DNA from: Amborella trichopoda
Lineage: Eukaryota; Streptophyta; Magnoliopsida; Amborellales; Amborellaceae
DNA length: 64,000 nt
Assembly: GCF_000471905.2 (NCBI RefSeq)
Contig: NW_006499364.1
Span: forward strand, 5,204,066-5,268,065
Direction of reading: 5' to 3'
A program made the translations under genes and the position numbers. Under the pieces are notes generated by a model. It searched no databases. It worked only from the letters and a program-made list of their open reading frames with translations, and was not told the DNA's origin. Shown here in pieces: positions 34,313 through 47,600 of the stretch; the first letter of the stretch is position 1, and every line of letters begins with the position of its first letter.

Positions 34313-37300
34313 GTGAGTTCGTTCTTTCAATCGCTTCGATTTGGTGCCCCATTGCCCACATGTGTCAGTTTCAAAGTGGGTTCCTCTTTTTGATGTTGAT
34401 TATTGTCTGTTTTCTTGAATTGATATGTTGGTTCTGTTTATTTTTCTTCTGGTTTAGATATGATTATCTGAATGCTCTGTTTTATTTTTGTGGTTTTTTG
34501 ATGCGAAATATGTCGGGTCCTCCAGTAGTGATGAATTGGAAGGGTTGAATTTAGTTTTTTTGTATGGTCATAATTCTCTTAATTTTTTCTGTTGGCTTGG
34601 GATGATATCCCGCTCTTCTGCTCTGATGATAGTTACGGGAAACTATTCTCTTAATCTTGTTACACCAATTGCTAAGATGAACTTCAAAAACCCATTGCCG
34701 AGAAATGTCCGAAGAGAAGGATAAAATGGACTTTCCGAAGAGAAGGATAAAATGGACTTTATGAATTATGTTTGGAAGTTTCTTTATCAGTAAAAGAAGG
34801 AAATTTTCATCACCACATTTGCTGGTTTTGCATGTTTAAATAGCAGAAAATGAATACTTTTTTTGTTGGCTTGACTTCTAATATTTATCGACTGGTTATC
34901 CCTGCAAAACATGGTAGTTTGATAATATGTCTTTGTCTATTAGCTCGTGACTTCTTAGTTACCAGTTCTCTAGGAAATGGGGGCTTGGCCTGTTGACCTA
35001 ATGGTTAGGACATAAATGAGTGGGGCACAGACTCGAACCCAGCATTGTAAAGGGAAATTGTGGAATGTCACTGGTCACCTCTTATGGCCCACCAAATGAA
35101 GCTCAATGCTGATGGTGCAAGTGCCTAAGGGCCTGATATGGTGACGAATTTTGGTAATCCAGGGGTCTCTTATACCGTCACTCATTGGTATCCTGGTCGT
35201 TACAAACAGTTAAGCAGAACTCTATTTGATCATTATAGGGGATATAAAGCACAAAAAGGAGCCAACCAAACTTATGGGTTGAAATAGGCTCAAATACCTT
35301 GCCTGTATGGAGGTCCAGAAGGAAAGTGCAGCACATGTAGAATGGAGGCAAGTCATTTCAGGTGATGATCTTCTTCTCATGAATATAAGGAAGACAACAA
35401 GGAGATGGATACGTTGGCTGGTGCAGAGATAATATATAGTTGATCTCGTGATATTGCCCATGAAGCCTACATTTCTAAGTTGGCAGCTCCACGATATCAT
35501 GCATTGGTTTCAATACCAGTTGCCTCAGAATTCGAGGGGAATGGCAATGCTAAATCTGGCTTCTCTTGCAGCTGAGCAACTCTACACTTCGCCATTAGCT
35601 ATGTTACCGGCATTTTTTGGGTAATGTAATTGGCAGTTTCTTTCTTTCCCTATGCCCTTACAAGCAGTGCCAAGTCCTTTATTTACACTGTAAATAACAT
35701 TTTTACTATAATATAAATCAATGGGGACCCTAGCCCCACGATACTTAGCTCAAAAATAAAAAAGAAAAAGAAAGAAACAAAGAAAGTGTCTAAAAAAAAA
35801 GAGCTCCATAGAACGTGTAACTTCCCATTACTTAGGGATTTGAATCAACTAGGAACACTTCTTGAGTGGCCATCCCAAAGTCAAAGTTAAAGATCTGATT
35901 ATAAATATAGAAAATTAGACTGCTGACTCAGTCAGAGTGTCTTTAATTATGTGAATCCTCCATTGGTAATTGTGTCCCTCCAGTCTAATTTTTAATTTGT
36001 AGCGAAGTTTTTGGATGAAAGTCTTAGACTTTTCGACATGGATTTATGCACAATACTTGATGAGTACCATATGTTCGGTCTGAAACACTGCATTAATGAG
36101 CATGTTCAGCATAACTGTGTGCATGAGTCCAAGAACTCAGGGTCTATGAATAGAATCATTGGTACGAATAGTTATCATGCTTATCCACTTCCTTGACAAC
36201 CTTTAAGTATGTTAGTTTGTTTTGCCATAACAGTTATTTTAGTTGTTTTCTTTATTCATTTTTTTGGAGTAGTAACAAGGTCTTACTTGAAAGCCAATAA
36301 TGTACAATCAGGGTTGCAGATATTAACATGGTATGTTGACGGTAACCATGCATGGCTAGTGGCAGTGCTAAAACCACCAAGGAGGGTCTTGTTTATGCCG
36401 TAGTGGAGTAGTGAACTCCGGTAGGACCTAGAAAAGATGTTGAAGTGATATGTTGGAATGCCTTACTGTGCCATCCATCCTCACTAATCTCATTGAATGG
36501 CCACTGAGATGGAAGTTTATGACTATCAGTAACCGGTCTATGCTATGAATCTAAGTCCACAGATATGGTCTCAGGAAAGCAATTTCTCACTAACTTGATC
36601 CTCAGATTGGATGACGGTAAGAGGCCTAAGAAATGATTAATCTTCGACTACTCTTCCCAAGGACCTCAGTTCGTATCCATGGGCCTTTGAAGATATGATT
36701 ATTCCTTTGCCTTCATTCCCAACACGATCCTCAATGATGTCAGTTACCAAAGGGCAATGTCTGCCATTTCGGCACTCAGAGTTTTACTGTCAAGCTGTCA
36801 AGAACTTGGGACTGTTGTAAGTGGACTCGGGGACTTAGGAAGGGTAGTCCATGGTAATTGTCGTACTTATTTTGTATATATTGAAAATAAGAAAATTGTA
36901 AATCTTGTATAAAGAAATGGTCAAATAACCAAAATTTAGTGAAAGATGAAAGTGTTGTTTGATGGCCTCCCCCTTGAGCACACCACTTGGAGCTTCACCT
37001 CAATAACAATTTTTTAGGTGTCTGGGGACCCGAAAAGAGTTTTGCAAATTGTCTCCTCCATGCAAAAACAGATTCATCCAAAAGACTTTTGATTTGGATC
37101 CCTAAATATGCTTCAAGTCTGTCCAAATGGAAACTAAGCCATCCATGTGTTGCACAATGGATCTAGGGGAATTGGAGCTTGCATGGAGCTCAAATTTGAA
37201 TGTTATTTAGAGGTGAATGATTTGGAGACCATTTGGAGTTTTTTATTTCCCTTGGACCAATCTAAAGTGGTTTTGAGGTGAGAGGAGCACCAATGGATGC

Positions 37301-40300
37301 ACTGTAATTCCATCCCCCTTCTCTCTCTCTCTTTCGCTTTCGATATATATATATACACATGCATATGTGTGTGTGTGTGTGGTTGTGCGAGCGTCATACG
37401 TGTATCGGGGATTGATTTCATTTCACCATGTCATTATAATATAATGAAACCACATTTCTAAAAAAACCATGTTTGTGGCATTTGCATGACCCCAAAAATT
37501 GCACATACCCTATGTTCATCCCAATAACCAATCCCCAAAACAATAAAATTTAATTTGCACTCTAGATATGCTAAAAATGAGCCCCCCTCCGACAATGAAT
37601 TTTGACCATCCATTTGGCGAATTTCAAGATCCAGGCCTTTACGAACTGAAAATCATTTTTGACGTTGTTCATTTGGTTAAAATAAAGCCATCTAACAAAC
37701 TTGGAAAGGGAAACAATCCTTCTAAGGTCTAGATCTAATTATCTCACCAATATGGGTGGCCTATGTTGATATAGCTCAATAACGACTTTTTAGGGTGCGT
37801 TGTCAATTTTTTTGTTTTGATTGTTAATTAGAATGAAAAGAGTGTATGTTTAAAACATGAGGTCAAACAAATAGCCCAAACATAGTTTTTGACAAGTGTT
37901 TCATTATATTACTATAGAACCGTTGCATGATGTATAGAGATAATCTAAAGTTAAAAACCTTTCAATATGTAAAGGTTAAAGTTAGAATAGTTTGTGAAGG
38001 GTGGATTTACCGAATATGTGGTTACATTTTAGTAAAAGGTGTTGTTATTTATTGCTAGCTTAGTAATTACATAAAGGTACATGTAATTATCTCTACAAGA
38101 CAAATGGCACTTTGTTATTTTTATAAGAACATAATTGAAGTTTTCTCTAAAGGATGAGGGTCATCATCATTGTCAAAGCCTTTTACCAACTAATTAGGGT
38201 CGGCTATATATATCATGGTCAGCCATTCTGCTCTATTAAGGGCCATACCCTCAGTGAGGCCATAAGTCCTAATATCTTTTGTCACTACTTCCAACCATAT
38301 CCTTTTGGGCCTATCCTTGTCCTTTTTGAGCCTTCCACTTGAACTAACTCACACATCCTACTAGGTGTTGTACTGGGTTTGCATTACACATGGCCAGCCC
38401 ACCTAAGTGTACTCTCTTTCATCTATCGCCTCTTGGTGTCACAAATTTTTTTTGAATGTATTCATTTTGAATTCTATCCCATCTTGTCTTGCTACTCATC
38501 TATCTTGATATTGTCATCTTTGCTATACTGATTTTATGAGTATATTATTTTGATCGCCGAATATTGCGTCCCATAGAGCAAAGCTGGTATCATTGCTGTC
38601 TTATAGAACTTGCCCTTCAGCATCATTGGTATGTGGTGATCACATAAAATTTCGATTGTACATCTCTACTTTACCTACCTTTCTCGATTTCTATGTGCGA
38701 CATCTTCCCTAATCTCTCCCTTTTCTTGGATTATCGAACCAAGATATTGAAAGTTCTCTCTTTTTGGTATTTTCTGGCCATCAATCTTAATTACTTCCTC
38801 GTCTCTACTTTTTTTATTAGTAAACTTGCATTCTATATACTCTGTCTTAGTCCGACTAATTTTAAAACCTTTAGATTCTATAGCATCCTTCGAATTGTCT
38901 TAACACCATTTTGGGTCTCATCAATCAAAACTATGTCATTTGCCAATATGTACCATGGTACCTCATCTTGTAGGTGCCTAGTTACGTCGTCCATAACTAA
39001 GACAAAGAGGTATGGGCTCAATGCTGACCCTTGATATAGACCTAATGTCACTGAAAACTCACTCGTCTCTCCACTAGTTATTCTTATACTAGTTAGTGCT
39101 GTATCGTACATATCTCTCACCAAGTCTGTGTAGTGTTTAAAGACTCCTTTATTTTTCAACACCCACCAAATCAAATCTCGAGGTACTTTATCATAAGCTT
39201 TCTCTTAATCAATAAAGACCATGTTGACGTCTTTTTCCTTTGCCCTAAACTTCTCAATCAATTACCTAAGTAGGAAAATAGCCTCGGTTGTGGACCTCCC
39301 TGGCATAAAAACAAATTGGTTTCCTGATACACTCCTTTCGTATCTTGGTCCTTGCTCGATCACTCTCTCCCAAAGCCTCATAGTGTGGCTCATAAGTTTG
39401 GTCTCTCGATAGTTTACACGATTATGTATTTCTTCTTTGTTTTTGTAAATAAGTACCACAATACTTTTCCTCCATTTGTCTAGCATTTTCTTTGTTCTCA
39501 ACACCTTGTTGAGTAGCTTGGTCAGCCAGTAAATGCCTATCTCACCCATGCAACTCCAAACTTCTATCGAGATAGCATCTGGTCCTAAAGCCTTGCCTAT
39601 CTTCATCCTTTTTATAGCTTCTTTTACTTTCGATAACTGAATTTTATGAATGTATTTATGACCTCCGCCCTCATTTATTCTAACGGTTTCTTCTACCTTG
39701 TGTTTGTCATTTAATAATTCTTGAGAATAAACTCTCCACCTTTTGTTGCCTCTTCATCTTTCTCTAAGACCCTTTGATCATCATTATTAATGCATTCAAT
39801 ATGGTTTGTATTAATAAAGTAGTAGGAGACTTCTTATGAAATGCCATTGCACTTTTTTGAAAATTTCTAATGTATTTGTAATGATCAAGCAACCACTAAA
39901 GAGTAACTTCTTTTGCAAAAACAATGACCTTTTGGTATCTGCACCCATCACGTCCCTTTCTAATATTAACCTTTGTATGTTATGGGATTATTAACTATAT
40001 ACAGACTCACATATATGTATATGTGTATGTGTAGAGAGAGAGAGAGGAGGGGGGAGGGGGGGGGGGGGNNGCGGGGGGAGTGGAGGAGATACATATATTT
40101 AGTCACACATTAGAGAGTGAGGATAAGTGGATAAGGGCCACACCAATAAGTTTTTAAGAGAATTTAGCTTTTTGAAATATTAAAACATTTTTTGATGTCA
40201 AGACTTTGTGACTTGTCAGTTCGTAGAACTTGTTGAGCCAATAGTAAATCAGCCATGTTCTACAATAACCCACAATAAAATGGGCCAACTCGTGAAGAAT

Positions 40301-41606
40301 TTGAGTTAGAATGTTTTAGGACTCGATTTTTCCCTAGTCAATTTGACTCAGGTGAGTCCTATTTGGCTCGCCCTAGTTGTTGAACTATGCCAAAGTCCTT
40401 TGCTGAAAAAGGGAAATGATGTCTGACCAGAACATTCACCTGCATGGGCTGTCATTACCGTCCTTTTCTAAGTGTCCTCTTGTATACTCAAATGGGGGAA
40501 GCAATCATATAATTGATTACGTGATGGTTCATTATCTCATCTTCTCTATGCATCATAGACATGTTAGGAATAATGCTCCAACCTCAATGTTTTAAGTGGT
40601 CGACAAGAAGGATTCTATAAGCATGCAACCCACCCAAAAGATAAGGATTTTATCTAGGCATGTGACCTACCAAAACACTTGGATCTTATGAGAGCCTAGA
40701 ACCTTCCAGGCGAACCGAGCGGGGAGAAATCTCTTTGAGGTCTTAATATTGTAAAATAAAGAACTTTCCCATCTTTAAATCCCCTTCACCACCGAGTATA
40801 CACCTCCTCCAACTCACTTAGCAGGCCAACATATTGTGTTGCTTCATCATCCTTGAGTCATCTCTTAAATTCGGGACATGGCTACCGGGATCGCCGACAA
40901 GTGGTCACTCCAGCTTTGTAAGGCTGATCTTGTGCTTCGGGCCATGGGGTTTTGATTCCATATGTTTTTTGAATTTAGGGATCTCGTTCCGCAAAATTGG
41001 GGGTCTAGATCACTTGTTAATGGGATCTAGATCTGTCTCATCCAAATCATGGTTCCATGAGTAAGTGGAATCAAGTGCTCACCAACGTGGAATTTGATAG
41101 TGGACAACATGAACTAACGCGATTTATGTAGTTTAAAATTTTTCTTTTCGAAACCGGCCAGCACACTTACAGAAGTCTAAATATTACAATATAAACTCAA
41201 GTAAACAAGAACACAAATTTGGATCATCACTTGCTGCCACTTTAACAACTCTTTTTTTCATGAACAAAAAATTACATAACCATTGCCTTTGGGAACAAGA
41301 AATATAAACTGCAGAAAAGTAAAAGAAGGTGCCTAAAGATTACCTCAATTGGACTTGATACACCCCACTCCTGGTCTCTTCCTCCGATGGTGCACAAGAT
41401 CAAGGTCTTTCTTAAATCTCACAACTATGGGAAGCCTCGGCTAGAAACCCTCAAGAGCTATGAGAGCAATGGAACAAGCTAGGGCCTTGTCCCTTGATCT
41501 AATGTAAATGAGGCGTGCCCCTCTTTTCCTTCTCTAATATTTTTCTAAGTGTGGGAGAGAGATTGAGATGAGGGCAGAGAGATGAGAGAGGGTGGCGTGC
41601 CACTTT

Positions 41607-41640
<34 letters not shown>

Positions 41641-44600
41641 TGTGCCACTTTTGGGAATGATTATGAATCTTGTCTAGCTTAGAAGTCTGAAAGAGTGTCA
41701 AATAAAGCAAATTGGGGATAAAAGTGTGGTCTCCATCCTTGGGTGAATGAATGGGATTTCACCTCATAGTTTTCTTGTTGATGGCACAAGTTTAAATTCA
41801 ACTTACACTCCAACTCAAGAAAGGTCTATATAAATGGCTGGCCCAACACTCCCATGTGATACACATGAGACACTTGTGTGATGATACCTACATGGCTAGG
41901 ATGCTGAGGGCAGAGGTATCTCCCACTTGAAAGTCTTATTGTGAGCAGGTTTTGGGCATTGTGTATAGAAATCTGCGTACTTATATCTTTTAAGTGGGAG
42001 ACGGGTTTGGATACCAAATGTCCAAGCCCATTTACCGCCTAAAACATTGTGGGGGCTCCGACATTGGGTGTCTGACCCATCACTTGCGATTTTTTAAGTG
42101 GAATGGGTTTGGATATTAAATGTTGGATCTGACCCACTTAAAATAAAAACATAAGTAAAGCAATTTGGATACCATTCATTCAATCCCATCTCCTCCTCAT
42201 CATCATCCAAGCCTTATCTCAATTATTTGGGATCAGGTACATGAATCCTATCCTCAATTTTTCTCTATTAAGGGTCATACCCTTGGAAAGACCAAAAGTC
42301 GCCATATCTTTTCTCACTACTTCTATCCACGTCTTTTTGGGCCTTCCCCTTGCCTTTTCAAAGCCCTCCACTTGAACTGAATTGCACCTCCTAACCGGTA
42401 CTGGATTAGGTCTATGCTAGATATGGCCAGCCCACCTAAGTCTACTTTTCATTATCTTATCACCTTATTCGAACCCGTCCCCTAATTCGATCCCTCTCTT
42501 ACTTAAGAAAAAAAAAAAAATGCCACAGTTAAAGAACTAGTTCTCGAACCATGGATAGTTTGGGAATAAAGCAATGATGAAAAAGTGGGACCTTTGCATA
42601 ATATATAAAATATGCGATCTTAAACAGTTATAATAGGATTTATCTGTAAATTTAAAAATTTTTAGAACCCAACTAGGTAGGCCTTTTCTTCCTTTTGTGT
42701 TCATCTTTAATTACTTTGAATGTTTTCTTGGCTTAGGATAATTAACTAGGTTATTTTATCCATGGTGTAGTATAATATTAACATATTTATTCCTTCAAGA
42801 ATTAAGTCACTTTGGCACTTGTCTTTATATGGTGGTTGCCATATTGGGTTTTAAACTACAAACACCGTATCCTTAATGCATGGCACAATTTTGGCTAGAT
42901 GACCTTAGAGTTCATTTATCAATATTTGGGCATAAACAATCCAAGTTTGTTTATAGTAATGATGATATGTAAGCCTAGGGAGTGTAGAATTCTATTGCCC
43001 TACCTCTAGGAGACTACTCTGATAATATTGGATTAATCAATATGATCACATGCAAAAGTTCCAAATTTCAGCAAGTATCATCATCAAATATTTTAGTACT
43101 AATTGGAGTAGAAATGAGGAATTAGTTAAGATTGATGGCAAATAAATACTTAAAAGAGCATACTTTCAGTATCTTAGGTCGATAAACCAAAAAATGGAGA
43201 GATTGAGGAAGCTGTCGCACATAGATTTAGAGCTGGTTGAGCAAAGTGGAAATGCGCAATTAGAGTTTTTTGTGATCGCTGCATACCAATGGAGCTGAAG
43301 AGCAAGTTCTATAGGACAACTGTGTGACTTGCTTTATTTTATGGGGTGGAATGTTGGACAGTCAATAAACAACATACATATAGGATGAGTGTAGTTGAGA
43401 TGAGGATGTCGAGATGGATGAGCGGCAAGACAAGAAGGAATAAAATTTGAAATGAATACATTTGGGAGAATTTAGGTGTGGCACAATAGGCGATAAGATG
43501 AGAGAAAGTAGACTTCGATGGGCTGGCCATGTGTAGCACAGACCTAATACAACACCTGTTAAGAGGTGCGAGTTAATTCTAGTGGAAGGCTAAAAAACGG
43601 CAAGGGGTAGCCCCAAAAAGACATAATTAGTAGTAGTGAGAAAAGATATGAGAATGTATAGCCTTACTGAGATTATGACCCTTAATATAGCAGAATGACA
43701 GACCAGGATTCGTGTACCCGACCCCAATTAGTTGGGATTTGCATTCCATATATTATTACTAAAATTTCAGCATGTATATGGGTTAAAATTTAAGTGCCAT
43801 CAACTTCTTGGAAATTGAAATATTTCTGATGACGTTAAAGGAAAAAAGAAAAAAAGAAAAAATTGTACAACTTAGATATGATATTAAAAGCTGTTCATCT
43901 TCATGTTATGCATTTGTTTTGCTTACTGTCTCCTTGTTTCCCGCTGCATACGATAATCTACATCACATGTTGGTTTAATGCTAGTGCTTCATGGTAGAAG
44001 TGCACAATGATATGGAATAATTTTATATTTTACATTGTCCTATTTTTACTTGATAAACAAATTGATTCTACTTCTTAGTTTCTTCTCTGTATTGGATTGT
44101 ACAAGGCAATCTATACTAAACTGCTTATGTTTCTTCAGTTATTGAGGATTCACTTAGGGAATCAACAAGTTGGATGGACTCGTCAAAAGGTGACTTCCTT
44201 ATTCATATGCATTAAATTTGGTTTATATTCAAGATTACAAGTATATTTGGAATGTATATGTGTGTATTCTTTGGCATTCAATTGGACATTTTTTGGCATG
44301 AGATTATTGGACATATGAGAGATAATTATTCTATAATATGTCTCTTATAATTTGTTTTGGATTTAAATAATAAACTTGATATTGGAGTTGTAACATATTA
44401 TTCTTACTTCTACATGCATAACTCGGTGCCACATGGTGGCTTCAACATAACTACTGGGCTTAGTATGCCTTATGAAAATGCCATCATTCACGGGAATTCT
44501 TAAAGAAATCTGCTGGACGCATTGATGATTTGTGAAGCATGGGCTGTATGAAGTTGAATGGGATAAATTATGAGTTTGAGTGATGGTAGTTTGGATAACC

Positions 44601-47600
44601 ATGTATAATGAGTAATATTTATTAGGGATGCTGGTGGATTGGAATTCTTGAGAGCATGGAGAATGAATTCAGCATGGAAGCAGCAGGAGAGAGGAGGTGT
44701 TGGTGGTCAAAGTGCCACTCTTATGCTAGTTTATGGGTTTCTTGTCCTATGGCCATGTATTGGTTTGACCAAACTTGTAGTGCTCTGCGAATGTCCTAGA
44801 ATAGTTGCTAGGGGAGAGGCATGGCATTGCATGTGCTTGGTTCAGTTGCCATTTTCTTAACTGGCTAAGACGTAATGTATGGAATGCAAGTTTAACAATA
44901 ATATGAGTAGAAGCGAGTAATTAGTTAAGAGTGATGACCGAGAAGTACCTAAAAGAGAATATTTTTGATATCTTTGGTTGATAATCTATGGAAAAGGAGA
45001 GATTGAGGAAGATATTGCTCATCAAAATAGACCTGGTTGGACGAAGTGGAGATGTGCTTCTGGAGTCGTATATGATTATCGTATACTAATGCAACTGAAG
45101 GGAAAATTCTATAGGACGGTTGTAAGACCAGCCATGCTTTATGGGATAGAATGTAGGGTGGTCAAGAAACAACGTATTCATAGAATGAGTGTAGCTGAGA
45201 TGACGATATTCATATGGATGAGTGGTAAGACAAGGAAGGATAGAATTTAGAATGAATATGTACGATGGAACTTAGGGGTAGCTCTAATAGATGATAAAAT
45301 GAGAAAAAGTAGACTTAGGTGGTCTGGTTATGTGCAGTAGAGCAACATTGGTTAGAAGGGGTGATTTAGTTCAAGTGGAATGCTCTAAAAGGGGAAGGGG
45401 AAGGCCCAAAAGGACATGGATGGAAGCTGTAAGAAAAGATGTGGTGACGTATGGTCTGACTGAAGGTATCTCCCTTGATAGAGTGGAATGGTAGAATATG
45501 ATTCGTGTAGTCGACATCAAATAGTTGGGATAAGGCTCAATTGTTGATGATGATGTTAATTTGTTTAAATTAGTTGTGTGTTCTTTTAAATCGAGTTATT
45601 TCCATTAGTTTTTTGAGCTTCTTTTAGATGAACAACTCAGCCTTCTCCTTTTGTGATGTAAAAGTCTGTTGTCCATTCATTACCTTTGTTAGAAGACAAC
45701 CATTTAGCTGCTGCTATTTCGATACTTTTGAATTTACAACCATCAAATTCCTGCTGTTTTTTATGAGATTTGGAGCATATCTTAGAAGTTCCCTAGGGTG
45801 TATCTTTCTTTGAGTATATGCTTGACATTTGAACTCTACATCATTGTATCACATTTCTTAAATGGTATCAGAACTATTGATGGTGTGAACAACATAACTG
45901 AGGAGAGTTTTATTTAGTGAATCTTGAAAGGGAAATTTACGTACGGACTACTTTGTAATACCGTTGTAACGAAATGGCCCAAAAATAGGCCGTTGTTACT
46001 CGGAAGGACGGAATCTCAATTTTTTTTATTTTTTGCCAAGTTTGCCTGCGGTTTGATTTTTCAAACCTCGGACCACTTTGTAACCCCGACAATTTTGATT
46101 TTTTGCTAAGTTTGCCTCCAGTCTATTTTTTCAATACTCGAACGCTTGGTAACCCCGACATTTCTCATTTTTGTCAAGTTTGCCCCTGCATTATTTACTA
46201 AAAAAATCCAATAAAAGGAGGTCCGATGTTAAGTAGACCAAGCGGTCCGATGGTTTGAACATTGGACACATTCAGTTTAATATTTTTTACTAAACAATGT
46301 GGTCCGATGTTCGAACTATTGGACCGCTTGGTTGTCTCAAATATCTACCTTTGTAATTAATGATCATTTCAAGATCTTTCCACATCTTTTGGTTGTCTCA
46401 AATATTCAATCTTTCAAGAACATTTGTCTTATTGTTTTGCCTGATACCTCTCAAAATAGTTGTTAGGACATGTTTTTTTCTTTCTAATACTTCTCCCATA
46501 ACCTGCAGGGTTAAAGGTCAATTTATGATTTGAACTTGCATTGGAATATTTGAGACAACTAAGTGGTCCGATGGTTCGAACATTGAACTGCATTGTTTTA
46601 GTAAAAAAAAATTAAACAGAATGCGGTCTGATGTTCGAACCATTTGAATGCTTGGTCTACTTGAAAAATAGAATATAATGCAGTTCAATGTTCGAAACAT
46701 TCTGTTCTCTTTCAGTTGAATTTTTTAGTAAATAATGTTGGAGCAAACTTGGGAAAAAATGAGAAATGTTGGGGTTACCAAGCGGTTCGAGTTTTGAAAA
46801 TAGGAACGGGGCCAAACTTGGCAAAAAATAAAAATTATCGGGGTTATAAAGCAGTTCGAGGTTTGAAAAATCGATCAGGGGATAAACTTGGCAAAAAATA
46901 AAAAAATTCAAATTCCTTCCTTTCGAGTAATAATGGCCTATTTTTGGGCCATTTTGTTATAATGGTATTATAAACCAATAGATATGCCTCCCAATGCGGA
47001 TGATGGAAGTGGATCTTAAAATGCAGTAGTGCAAAGCATCTTGCCTGGAATTAATGTAAAACAGTTATTGATTGATGTCCAAGATGATACGTACACAATA
47101 GTTAGGTATCATGACTCAAAATGAACTGGAGAATTATGGTGCTCAACTGTAGAACTTAGAGAATGAAGTGAGCTTTCTAAAGCAAGCAAGGGTAACTACA
47201 TCCTACAATCTTCAATAAGCTAAAGCTGCTAAACCTTTGTTTGATGAACTCATCGTTATGGGAGACGAACACAAACATGTTCTAGTTAAGTTTGCTAGGC
47301 CCATGCTTAAGCAATTTTTCCAGAATCCATAATGGGATGGTCATTTCCACTGCCGCTTTTGGATTTGGAGAACCTTTTGGATGACAAAATTCTGGCTTCG
47401 TGAATTTTTTTTCCAAAAAGGAAGTAAAACTTTGCTATGAATTTACAGTTTATTGACGACTAGTAAGTCTCATTTATAAAGTTGTAAATTACAATAATGT
47501 ATACCACTTAATACACACAGGATACATTAATGAAAAATAATAATTACCAAGTACTCTTTATTTAAACATGTACCTTGTAATCAAATCTGCAATATGTTCT

